Origin: Myxococcales bacterium
GTDB taxonomy: Bacteria > Myxococcota_A > UBA9160 > JALSIO01
Direction of reading: 5' to 3'
Length of the DNA stretch: 9,401 bases
Assembly (NCBI GenBank): GCA_026989995.1
Contig: JALSIO010000762.1
Coordinates: 1 to 9,401 of the forward strand
In this document: positions 1 through 7,831 of the stretch, piece after piece
Position numbering within the stretch: the stretch's first letter is position 1
Layout: every line of letters begins with the position of its first letter
Translations under genes and position numbers: made by a program
The notes under the pieces: generated by a model
Databases searched by the model: none
Seen by the model: only the letters and a program-made list of their open reading frames with translations
What the model was told of the DNA's origin: nothing

Positions 1-2
1 TC

Positions 3-560
3 GAGCACCTCGGAGCCCTGCTCGGCCGACCCGATCGAGCGAGCGAACGCATTCGCGAGATCCAGGCGGTTCGCGACCGGCTCCTTCGGGAGCGCCCGCC
101 GCCCGGTGGTCGTCCGCGGGTGCTACTGGTTCTCGACCGAAGCCCGCTTTTCGTGGCGGGTGGGGGGACCTTCCTCGACGAGCTCATCACCATCGCCGGC
201 GGTGCCAATCTCGGCGCCGAGCTCCCCGGCCCGTACCCCCGCGCCTCGCTCGAGTGGGTCCTCGCCGCGGCGCCGGAGGTCATCCTCGATTCGACCGCGG
301 CGGGTGAGACCCCGGCGGCATGGTGGGGCCGTTTCCCGTCTCTCCCTGCGGTCCGCGCGGGGCGTGTGCACGCGCTCGACCCGGAGGCGGTGACGCTCCC
401 CGGACCCTACCTGGATCGGGCCCTGCTCGCGGTGGCCGAGGCGCTCCGGGTCGGCCGCGGAGCCGGGGCCGCGCCCGGGATCGCAGCGGAGGCCCCCACC
501 ACCCGGCCCGCGGTGTCGGTGCGCGGGGGGCCACCCGTGGCGGAGCCGGCAGGGCCGTGA
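3..560 (+). CDS. btuF: Periplasmic cobalamin/metal-chelate binding protein (BtuF-like), 5' truncated by window edge
   Basis: The reading frame is open from the first bases and ends at TGA 558-560, so only the last 185 residues are visible. The substrate-binding subunit delivers vitamin B12 or an iron chelate to the inner-membrane permease. Visible family signatures are GGGTFLDELITIAGGANLGA followed by PYPRASLEWVLAAAPEVIL, the typical C-terminal lobe of BtuF/FhuD-type class III binding proteins, and a closing AVRAGRVHAL segment. The helix before it (EHLGALLGRPDRASERIREI) resembles the long backbone helix linking the two lobes. A low-complexity Gly/Ala/Pro tail of roughly 40 residues follows the last family-like helix and is unusual. 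The signal peptide lies outside the window. The stop overlaps the permease start (GTGA), so the genes are translationally coupled. B12 specificity is inferred from the BtuF-like motif; a siderophore or heme substrate is possible. Confidence 0.85.
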   Translation, partial: EHLGALLGRPDRASERIREIQAVRDRLLRERPPPGGRPRVLLVLDRSPLFVAGGGTFLDELITIAGGANLGAELPGPYPRASLEWVLAAAPEVILDSTAAGETPAAWWGRFPSLPAVRAGRVHALDPEAVTLPGPYLDRALLAVAEALRVGRGAGAAPGIAAEAPTTRPAVSVRGGPPVAEPAGP

Positions 561-1603
561 GGGGCGGGCTCCCCCTGGCCGCCTGCGGCCCCCTGCGCCC
601 GGCCCGGTTGGGCTGGATCCTCGCGGGGCTCGCGGGGCTCCTGCTGGCCGCGCTTCTCCTGGGCCTTGGGACGGGACCGAGCGGGGTGGGGCTCGGCGAG
701 GCGCTCGGGGTGCTCCTCGGCCGCGCCGACCCGGCCACGACCGACATCGTCCTCCGCGTCCGCCTCCCCCGGCTCGGCCTCGCGACCCTGGTGGGCGCTT
801 CCCTGGCCTCGGCGGGTGTGCTCTTCCAGGCGCTCCTCCGAAACCCACTGGCCGATCCGTACGTGCTCGGGGTATCCGGGGGGGCCGCGCTCGGCGGGGT
901 GGCGGTGCTGGCCCTCGGTCCGGCGCTCGGCCTCGGAGCCGGCGCCGTCCCGCCCGCCGCCTTCGCGGGTGCGCTCGCCACGGCTTTCCTGCTCTTCGCC
1001 GTGGCCGGGGTCCGGGGACGGCTTTCCGTGACGCGGTTGCTGCTCACCGGGGTCGTCTTCAACGCCTTCGCCTCGGCGGTAATCGTCTTTCTCGCGACCC
1101 TCGCGGGGCTCGCGGAGGGCACGCGCATCTTCCTCTGGCTGATCGGGAGCCTCTCTGCGGCCACGGCCGGGTCCGTGCCGGCGGTGGCGGGCTTGCTGGC
1201 GCTCGGCCTCGGCGTGACCTGGCCCCTCGCCCGGAGCCTCAATCTCCTCGCCCTCGGCTCGGAGCAGGCGGCCTGGCTCGGCGTGCCGGTGGAGGTGGTG
1301 CGCCGGATCCTGCTCTTCGCCACGTCGCTCATGGTCGGCGCCGCGGTCTCCGTTTCCGGGCTGATCGGCTTCGTGGGACTGATCATCCCACACCTGCTCC
1401 GGCTCGTGATCGGCGCCGACCACCGGGCGCTCCTCCCCGCAGCGGCCCTCGGTGGCGCCGCCTTCCTCGTCCTGTGCGACACCGCGGCGCGCACGCTGCT
1501 CGGCGGCAGGGAGCTTCCGGTGGGTGCCGTCACGGCGCTGCTCGGAGGTCCACTCTTCCTGTTCCTCCTCCGGCGCGGCGACGCGCGGGTGCTCGCGCCA
1601 TGA
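557..1603 (+). CDS. btuC: FecCD/BtuC-family ABC transporter permease
   Basis: This is the inner-membrane channel subunit of the importer; family members form homodimers of ten-helix subunits. The product is 348 residues, normal for FecCD permeases, and is almost wholly hydrophobic. Diagnostic motifs are RVRLPR near residue 68, running into LASAGVLFQALLRNPLADPY and VLGVSGGAALG, and GFVGLIIPHLLRLVIGADHR from residue 271. The C-terminal ELPVGAVTALLGGPLFLFLL is also diagnostic. GTG 557 was chosen because it overlaps the upstream stop and puts a short N-terminal leader before the first membrane segment; a longer frame upstream would run through the binding-protein gene. The gene ends by overlapping the ATPase start (ATGA at 1600). 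Family assignment is firm; the transported chelate is inferred from the btuF-like neighbour. Confidence 0.92.
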   Translation: MRGGLPLAACGPLRPARLGWILAGLAGLLLAALLLGLGTGPSGVGLGEALGVLLGRADPATTDIVLRVRLPRLGLATLVGASLASAGVLFQALLRNPLADPYVLGVSGGAALGGVAVLALGPALGLGAGAVPPAAFAGALATAFLLFAVAGVRGRLSVTRLLLTGVVFNAFASAVIVFLATLAGLAEGTRIFLWLIGSLSAATAGSVPAVAGLLALGLGVTWPLARSLNLLALGSEQAAWLGVPVEVVRRILLFATSLMVGAAVSVSGLIGFVGLIIPHLLRLVIGADHRALLPAAALGGAAFLVLCDTAARTLLGGRELPVGAVTALLGGPLFLFLLRRGDARVLAP

Positions 1604-2415
1604 GGGTACTCCTCGAGCTCTCGGGGGTGGGACTCGAGGTGGGTGGCCGAACGCTTCTCGCGGGGGTCGATCTCGAGCTCCGCCGTGGGGAGGTGATGGC
1701 GCTCGTGGGCCCGAACGGCGTTGGAAAGACCACGCTGCTGAGGACGGTCACCGGCCTCCGGGCACCGGCCGCCGGCGAGATCCTCCTCGCCGGCCGGGAC
1801 CCCCGCCGGACTCCGCGGCGCGAGCTCGCGCGCCTCGTGGCCGTGGTGCCCCAGGAAACCGCGATCTCGCTTCCGTTCACGGCGCTCGAGGTGGTGCTGA
1901 TGGGGCGCGCCCCGCACCTGCCGTGGCTCGGCTTCGAATCGGAGACCGATCTCGAGCATGCCCGGCAGGTGCTCCGGAGCCTCGGTGTCGCCGAGCTCGC
2001 CCTCCGCCCGATGCCGGACCTCTCGGGCGGCGAGCGGCAGCTCGTGGTCCTCGCCCGGGCACTCGCGCAGGCCGCGCCCCTTCTGCTCCTCGACGAGCCG
2101 ACGGCGGCGCTCGACCTGCGCCACCGGCTGCTCGCGCTGACTCGGATTCGCGCCCACGTCGAGGGCGGGGGCGCGGCGCTCGTCGTCACCCACGACCTCG
2201 ACCTCGCGGCCCGCTTCTGCGACCGGATTCTGCTGCTCGGGCGCGGCCGCCCGGTGTCCTCGGGGCCACCCGAGGAGGTGCTCACCCCCGCGGCCATCGC
2301 CCGCGCCTACGGCGTGGAGGCCCGGGTGGTCGCCGGTCCCGACGGCCGGCCGGTGGTCCTCCCCCGGCTGCCCCGGGAGGAAGGCGGGGCGTCGGCGCCG
2401 GGTCCGGGGCCGTAA
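1600..2415 (+). CDS. btuD: ABC transporter ATPase, BtuD/FecE/HmuV type
   Basis: This cytoplasmic ATPase powers the upstream permease. The product is 271 residues with every nucleotide-binding element in order: Walker A GPNGVGKTT (residues 37-45), Q-loop Gln85 in VVPQE, signature LSGGERQ (141-147), Walker B LLLLDEP (161-167) and switch His198 in VTHD. The segment TALEVVLMGRAPHLPWLGF after the Q-loop is typical of the cobalamin/iron-chelate subgroup. ATG 1600 overlaps the permease stop by 4 nt, so translation is probably coupled; no strong Shine-Dalgarno is visible. The last 30 or so residues are Pro/Gly-rich and look dispensable. It is the last gene of the importer cluster: 232 nt separate it from enolase and a palindrome lies just downstream. 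Catalysis and family are clear; substrate choice is inferred from the neighbours. Confidence 0.93.
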   Translation: MRVLLELSGVGLEVGGRTLLAGVDLELRRGEVMALVGPNGVGKTTLLRTVTGLRAPAAGEILLAGRDPRRTPRRELARLVAVVPQETAISLPFTALEVVLMGRAPHLPWLGFESETDLEHARQVLRSLGVAELALRPMPDLSGGERQLVVLARALAQAAPLLLLDEPTAALDLRHRLLALTRIRAHVEGGGAALVVTHDLDLAARFCDRILLLGRGRPVSSGPPEEVLTPAAIARAYGVEARVVAGPDGRPVVLPRLPREEGGASAPGPGP

Positions 2416-2422
2416 CGCCGCT

Positions 2423-2440
2423 CCGCGCGAGCTCGCGCGG
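2423..2440 (+). terminator. Perfect 18-nt palindrome after the importer operon
   Basis: CCGCGCGAG is followed directly by its exact reverse complement CTCGCGCGG, 7 nt after the ATPase stop codon. As RNA it can form a 7-bp GC-only stem with an AGCT loop. No T-run follows, so this is not a textbook intrinsic terminator. It may act as a 3'-end stabiliser, a Rho-linked pause site or a protein-binding palindrome. The position suits the end of the importer transcript. Confidence 0.4.
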
Positions 2441-2494
2441 GGGACGGCCGGGGGGCCTTCCACCCCGTGCGTGGCCGCGGCCACCCGCGGATGA

Positions 2495-3946
<1,452 letters not shown>

Positions 3947-3950
3947 CGCC

Positions 3951-5057
3951 GTGCGCTCCCTCGAGGACCTCCGGCCGCCCTCCGGGCTCTCGGTGCCCGT
4001 GGTGACGGTCCTCGGCGAGGGCGGTGGGCTCGACGAGGCCGGGCAGCGCGCCGTGGTGCGCCACGTGATCCAGGGCGGCCGCGGCGCCGACGTGATCTTT
4101 GCTGCCGGCACCACCGGCGAGTGGGACCGCCTCGACAACCCCACCCGCCAGCAGGTGATCCGGGTCTGCGTCGAGGAGGTGGCGAAGGAGAACGCGCTGC
4201 TCGGCGAGGCCCCGCGCCCGGTGGAGGCCTGGGCGGGAATCACCGCCCATACGGCCGACGAAACCCTCGAGAACCTGGAGTTCGCCGTGGCTTCGGGCGC
4301 CGACGCCGCCGTGCTCGCGCCGCTTTCGATCCGCGACGTGGGCGATCCGGTGCGCTTCGTCCGCCGGGACCTCGCCGACCTCCTCGACCTGCAGCCGCGC
4401 CGGATCCCGCTCTACCTCTACGACAACGCGGACATCGCCGCGAACCCGAAGGTCCCCCACATCCGCACCCGGCAGGTGAAGGCGCTCTCCCGCCTCGACT
4501 TCGTGCGAGGCATCAAGGTCACGGCGCGGCGGAAGGTGCTCGGCAACTACACCCGCGCCGCACGGAACTTCCGGGAGCGGGGGGAGTTCGCGATCTACGT
4601 CGGCAACGCCATGCTGATCTTCGAGATCTTCCGGCCGCGGCGGGGGATTCTCGGCGCCTTCTCCGAGGACTGGAACCGCTACCGCCTCCGGGGTGGCCTG
4701 CCGCGCGGTGTGGTGGCCGGCCCGGCCAACGTCCTCCCCCGCGAGTGGGCCCGCGCCTGGCAGGTGTGCCGGGCCGGCGATGCCGAGCGCATGGCCGCCT
4801 GCTTCGATGTGCTCGAGGCCTTCCGCGTGGGCACGCATCTCTCGGCGGGCAAGCGCACCATCGCCTGCCTCAAGCGCGCGCTCGCCACCCTCGGCGTGAT
4901 CCGACACGACGTGGTGGCTCCCGGCACACCGACGCTCGCCCGGCCGGATGCCGAACGCTTCGACGCCAGCTTCGAGCGGGTGCGGGCACTCGCGGGCGAG
5001 CGCATCGGCGAGCCCTGGATCACCGTGCCACCCGCGGAGGGCGCCGGAGTCTCCTGA
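3951..5057 (+). CDS. Divergent DHDPS/N-acetylneuraminate-lyase family aldolase
   Basis: A class I (Schiff-base) TIM-barrel aldolase of the DapA/NanA superfamily, which joins or splits pyruvate and an aldehyde. GTTGE at residues 53-57 matches the carboxylate-binding loop. Tyr157 in YLYDN is the likely counterpart of DHDPS Tyr133, and Lys189 in GIKVT is the likely Schiff-base lysine. The later GPANVLPREW segment followed by CRAGDAERM matches the C-terminal part of the family. It departs from dihydrodipicolinate synthase in several ways: YDN replaces YN-x-P, the lysine is followed by VTARRK rather than a Ser/Thr-Gly-Asp turn, and the 368 residues exceed the usual 290-300. It is therefore unlikely to be lysine-biosynthetic DapA. 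GTG 3951 lies 4 nt after enolase, and its stop overlaps the kinase-isomerase start, so it probably acts on the same sugar. The substrate is unknown; a 2-keto-3-deoxy sugar acid is the best inference. Confidence 0.82.
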   Translation: MRSLEDLRPPSGLSVPVVTVLGEGGGLDEAGQRAVVRHVIQGGRGADVIFAAGTTGEWDRLDNPTRQQVIRVCVEEVAKENALLGEAPRPVEAWAGITAHTADETLENLEFAVASGADAAVLAPLSIRDVGDPVRFVRRDLADLLDLQPRRIPLYLYDNADIAANPKVPHIRTRQVKALSRLDFVRGIKVTARRKVLGNYTRAARNFRERGEFAIYVGNAMLIFEIFRPRRGILGAFSEDWNRYRLRGGLPRGVVAGPANVLPREWARAWQVCRAGDAERMAACFDVLEAFRVGTHLSAGKRTIACLKRALATLGVIRHDVVAPGTPTLARPDAERFDASFERVRALAGERIGEPWITVPPAEGAGVS

Positions 5058-6697
5058 TGGCGCGGGATGTTCTCGACGTGGTCGGCATCGGATCGATGGT
5101 CCTCGACCGGATGCACCGCGCGGTGCGCATCGTGGGCCCCGAGCAGAAGGGGCTCCTCCTCGAGCTGCCCGGGGGCGGACCCGCGCAGCCCTTCGTGGGC
5201 GGCGTGGTCCTGAACCACCTCGGCTGGGCGGCCGTGCTCGGCTTGCGCGTCGGGATCTTCGGTCGGCAGGCCGACGACGAGGCCGGCCGCTTCCTGCGCG
5301 AGGCCATGCACCGGCTCGGGATCGAGCGGCAGCTCGTCCTCGACGGTTCGGCCTCCTCGGTGGCCGAGATCTTCGTGGACGAGGGGGGCGGCCGCGCCAT
5401 CTACATGGCCCCCGGTGCCACCGCCGGGACCGACGCGCTTCACGTCCGCCGACACCACGCGGAGTTCATCGCGCGGGCGCGGATCCTCTCCACGGAGGTC
5501 TCGCAGCTCCCCCTCGAAGCGGCCCTCGAGGCGCTGCGGCTCGCCCGGGCCGCGGACCTCGAAACGGTGGTGGATCTCGACGTCCCACCGGCGGACGCCG
5601 TTCCCGCGCTCGGGGACGAGGCCACGCTCATGCAGGTCCTCTCCGAGGCGCGCGTGCTCAAGGCGGGACGAGACGCCGCGGCCGAGCTGCTCCCGGGGGC
5701 GGGCCCCGATCCCCTCGACCTCGCCCGGGAGCTCCGCGCGCGCTTCCTCTGCGACGCCGTGCTCGTCACCGCCGGCGAGGCCGGCTGCGCCATTGCCGCG
5801 TCCACCTTCGAGGGCGAGATCCCGGCCTACCCGGTCAAGGCCGTCGACACGACGGGCGCCGGCGACGCCTTTCTCGGGGGCGTTCTCGCCGGCCTCCGCC
5901 TGGAGCTTTCCTGGGAGGCGACCGGGCGGCTGGCAGCCGCCGCCGGTGCCGCGTGCGCCGAGCGGCTCGGCGCCTTCCCGGCCGACCCGGCGGCGGACCG
6001 GATGCGGATTCTCGAGCTGTACGACGGGCCGCCGGTGGAGCTCGGCCCGCTGCCGGGCAGCTCGGAGTCGGCGGGGGCGGCGCGCGCGGGGGCGGACGAG
6101 GCGCTGGCCACCTTCGACGTGGTGATGGGCGAGCTCTCGGCGCTCCGCCGCCGGCTCGACGCGGCCGCCTTCGCCGCCGCCGTGCGCGCCATCCGCGAGG
6201 CCGAGAGCCGCGGCGGCCGGGTCCACGTGACCGGTGTCGGCAAGGCCGGCCACGTCGCCCGCTACGCCGCCGCCTCGCTGGCCTCCACCGGGACGCCCGC
6301 TGCCTTCCTCTGCCCCACCGAGAGCGTCCACGGGGGTGCCGGCCAGGTCGTCCCGGGCGACGTGGTCATCGCGGTCTCCCAGAGCGGTGAGACCGACGAG
6401 CTCCGCACCGCGGTCGAGGCACTGCGCCGGCGCGGCGTCACGCTCGTCGCCGTCACCGGGACGCCGGGCTCCTGGCTCGCACGGGAGTCCGATGTGGTGC
6501 TCCACGCCGGTGTCGCCCGCGAGGGCGGACCGCTCGGCCTCGCCCCCCGCGCGAGCGCCGCGGCCCAGCTCCTCGTCCTCGCGAGCCTCTCCGCGGAGCT
6601 CGAGGCGGCCCGCGGCTTCACCGACGAGCAGTTCCGCGAGACCCACCCCGGCGGAACCCTGGGGCGGAGGACCGCACCGAGGAGCGGGCGGGACTAG
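5057..6697 (+). CDS. Fusion of PfkB-family sugar kinase and KdsD/GutQ-type SIS sugar-phosphate isomerase
   Basis: A single 546-residue frame carries two enzymes. Residues 1 to about 315 form a PfkB/ribokinase-fold kinase: VVGIGSMVLDRM at the start, GIFGRQADDEAGRFLREAM in the substrate half, and the signature DTTGAGDAF (264-272) with catalytic base Asp270. After an Ala/Gly-rich linker, residues about 350-540 are a SIS domain matching arabinose-5-phosphate isomerase: Lys396 (GVGKAGH), Glu445 (SQSGETDE), Glu489 (REGGPLGLAP) and His530 (THPGGTLGR). These occupy the places of E. coli KdsD Lys59, Glu111, Glu152 and His193 with similar spacing. The CBS pair that normally follows in KdsD is absent. 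The ATG overlaps the aldolase stop (TGATG), with GGAG 7 nt upstream. Both halves keep their key residues, so a bifunctional kinase-isomerase is likely; the sugar is inferred (arabinose 5-phosphate/ribulose 5-phosphate pair favoured). Confidence 0.88.
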   Translation: MARDVLDVVGIGSMVLDRMHRAVRIVGPEQKGLLLELPGGGPAQPFVGGVVLNHLGWAAVLGLRVGIFGRQADDEAGRFLREAMHRLGIERQLVLDGSASSVAEIFVDEGGGRAIYMAPGATAGTDALHVRRHHAEFIARARILSTEVSQLPLEAALEALRLARAADLETVVDLDVPPADAVPALGDEATLMQVLSEARVLKAGRDAAAELLPGAGPDPLDLARELRARFLCDAVLVTAGEAGCAIAASTFEGEIPAYPVKAVDTTGAGDAFLGGVLAGLRLELSWEATGRLAAAAGAACAERLGAFPADPAADRMRILELYDGPPVELGPLPGSSESAGAARAGADEALATFDVVMGELSALRRRLDAAAFAAAVRAIREAESRGGRVHVTGVGKAGHVARYAAASLASTGTPAAFLCPTESVHGGAGQVVPGDVVIAVSQSGETDELRTAVEALRRRGVTLVAVTGTPGSWLARESDVVLHAGVAREGGPLGLAPRASAAAQLLVLASLSAELEAARGFTDEQFRETHPGGTLGRRTAPRSGRD

Positions 6698-6910
6698 CAG
6701 CGGCGCTCGTATCGGGGATCGCCCCCGCGTCGGGCCGACTTCGGCACACCTCCATGGGTTCCGGAGCCACCGATCGGCTCGAGAGGAGCGGGCGGATGGC
6801 CGGCGCGGCCGCAGGCGTCCCCGGCCACCGCGCGGCGTCCGGCGCTCCCGATCCGCCGGCGGGGGCCCACCGGCTCGGGCGCGGAGCTCCGGGGCGACCC
6901 GGCCTGCCCA

Positions 6911-6965
6911 GCGGCTTCGCGAGCCGCCGATCCGCGACGGAAGCGAACCCACCGAATCGGCGGCT
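6911..6965. repeat. Alternative inverted repeats between convergent genes
   Basis: AGCCGCCGAT (6922-6931) pairs perfectly with ATCGGCGGCT (6956-6965) across 24 nt. The same left arm can instead pair upstream: GCGGCT (6911-6916) with AGCCGC (6922-6927), 5-nt loop. GCGGCTTCG also occurs as a direct repeat at 6911-6919 and 6960-6968. The cluster ends 14 nt beyond the uspA stop on the minus strand and lies in the 282-nt gap between two convergent genes, so a two-way transcription end is a reasonable guess. No T-tracts are present, and the rest of the gap shows no convincing gene. Confidence 0.35.
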
Positions 6966-6979
6966 TCGGTCTGCGCGTC

Positions 6980-7444
6980 TCAGGAGCCCTCGGAGCTGCC
7001 GCGTGGCGCCTTGACCGTCAGGACCGGGCACGGAGCCCGCTGGATCACCCGCTCCGCGATGCTCCCGAGCAGGAGGTGACGGATCCCCGTGAGCCCGTGG
7101 GTTCCGATCACGATCAGGTCGGCGCCGAGCTCCTCCGCCGCTTCGGTGATCACCGAAGCCGGATACCCCTCGCGGACCTCCTCGTCCACCTCGATTCCCC
7201 GGGCGCGCAGGGGCTCGGCGTGCCGCGCCACCCCCTGCTGCGCCTCCTCCTTCACGCTGCTCCAGAATTCGGGCGGCAGGTAGGCTCCCTCGAGCTGCTG
7301 GAACTCCACCGGGAGGTGGTAGGCGTGCAGGAGCGTCACCCGGGCCCCGTGTGTGGCGGCGAGGTGGGCCGCCCACCCGACCACCGGCGGCGTGAGCTCC
7401 GAGAAGTCGATGGGGCAGAGGATGTGGCGGATCGCGACTGCCAT
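6980..7444 (-). CDS. Universal stress protein, UspA family, ATP-binding type
   Basis: A 154-residue single-domain Usp protein, normal length for the family. The start HILCPIDFSELTPPVVGWAA is the usual first strand and helix, with Asp in the position that contacts adenine. The C-terminal stretch VIGTHGLTGIRHLLLGSIAE contains the full ATP-binding pattern G-x2-G-x9-G-S, so this is an ATP-binding Usp rather than a non-binding UspA proper. VLTVK forms the last strand. The frame is open 30 codons further upstream, but that part is unlike any Usp N-terminus, so ATG 7442-7444 is chosen. It reads towards the sugar operon and is divergent from tRNA-Ala, with 225 nt between them. Usp proteins cover stress survival and hypoxia or energy shortage; the specific role here cannot be read from sequence. 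Confidence 0.93.
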   Translation of the reverse strand: MAVAIRHILCPIDFSELTPPVVGWAAHLAATHGARVTLLHAYHLPVEFQQLEGAYLPPEFWSSVKEEAQQGVARHAEPLRARGIEVDEEVREGYPASVITEAAEELGADLIVIGTHGLTGIRHLLLGSIAERVIQRAPCPVLTVKAPRGSSEGS

Positions 7445-7455
7445 GGCGGGAGCCT

Positions 7456-7470
7456 GCACCCCGCGGGTGC
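7456..7470 (-). promoter_or_regulatory. Small hairpin in the uspA leader
   Basis: On the minus strand GCACCC, GCG, GGGTGC forms a 6-bp stem with a 3-nt loop, ending 11 nt before the uspA ATG. Its 3' arm contains the G-rich stretch that is the best, though weak, candidate for ribosome binding, so the hairpin could limit translation. Suggestive only. Confidence 0.3.
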
Positions 7471-7523
7471 CCACGGCAAGTCCGCCTTTCCCCACGCCGG
7501 GGACCGGGGAGGTCGGTGGCCCT

Positions 7524-7541
7524 CCGGATCCCAAGATCCGG
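7524..7541. repeat. 7-bp inverted repeat upstream of uspA
   Basis: CCGGATC and GATCCGG are perfect complements separated by CCAA, 80 nt upstream of the uspA start. It could be an operator or a leader hairpin. A second short palindrome, TCTCCGGAGA, is at 7559-7568. No clear sigma70 promoter for uspA was found near either. Confidence 0.3.
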
Positions 7542-7629
7542 CGAAAGGGCCCGGGAGCTCTCCGGAGAATGCGGCGGGACCTGCCCGCGCGTGGGCACGG
7601 TGTCCGGAAAACCCCGACCTTCCGCGGCG

Positions 7630-7658
7630 TTGACGGGCTCCCGGGCCAGCCCTACCGT
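7630..7658 (+). promoter_or_regulatory. Sigma70-type promoter of tRNA-Ala
   Basis: TTGACG at 7630-7635 is followed after exactly 17 nt by TACCGT at 7653-7658, and the mature tRNA begins 12 nt later. The -35 matches consensus at five of six positions. The -10 keeps T1, A2 and T6, which is plausible in a GC-rich genome. Confidence 0.65.
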
Positions 7659-7669
7659 TCGCTTCACCC

Positions 7670-7745
7670 GGGGCCGTAGCTCAACTGGGAGAGCGCCGCG
7701 TTCGCAACGCGGAGGTTGGCGGTTCGATCCCGCTCGGCTCCACCA
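7670..7745 (+). tRNA. tRNA-Ala (anticodon CGC)
   Basis: A full cloverleaf can be drawn. The acceptor GGGGCCG pairs with CGGCTCC (7735-7741) and includes the G3:U70 wobble that marks alanine tRNAs. The D-stem is GCTC/GAGC (7679-7682, 7691-7694). The anticodon stem CCGCG/CGCGG encloses loop TTCGCAA, with anticodon CGC at 7703-7705 reading GCG. The variable loop is AGGTT, and the T-stem GGCGG/CCGCT encloses TTCGATC. A73 is followed by an encoded CCA (7743-7745). A CGC isoacceptor for GCG suits the GC-rich codon usage. No T-rich terminator follows, so the transcript may run into the downstream ubiquitin-like gene. Confidence 0.97.
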
Positions 7746-7820
7746 CCTTCGAGCGCGGGCCCCCATGACCGCGTGTCCTGCTGCCCGGCGGCCCGTCGGC
7801 ATCCCGGGGCGGGCCCGCAC

Positions 7821-7825
7821 GGAGG
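7821..7825 (+). promoter_or_regulatory. Shine-Dalgarno of the MoaD-like gene
   Basis: GGAGG lies 6 nt before the GTG at 7832, an optimal site that fixes the start and gives the standard MRVHFYATLR N-terminus of the family. Confidence 0.75.
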
Positions 7826-7831
7826 CCCCCG

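Noticed and set aside
120..560. GTG at 120 as start of the binding protein
   Set aside because: The frame is open to the window edge, and the residues upstream of 120 match the family's linker helix, so the GTG is internal.
4121..5056. Upstream extension of the kinase frame into the aldolase gene
   Set aside because: That part translates to Arg/Pro-rich noise out of frame with the aldolase; the canonical PfkB N-terminus begins just after ATG 5057.
3951..5057. Annotating the aldolase as lysine-pathway DapA
   Set aside because: The substrate-side motifs (YN-x-P and the turn after the lysine) are not kept, the protein is too long, and the neighbours are sugar genes.
4679..6952. Long minus-strand frame across the kinase-isomerase fusion
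   Set aside because: Antisense shadow of a gene whose kinase and SIS motifs are intact; the translation has no recognisable domain.
6754..7014. Small plus-strand frame of 86 codons between the convergent genes
   Set aside because: Arg/Gly/Pro-rich, no Shine-Dalgarno of note, overlaps the uspA 3' end, no motif.
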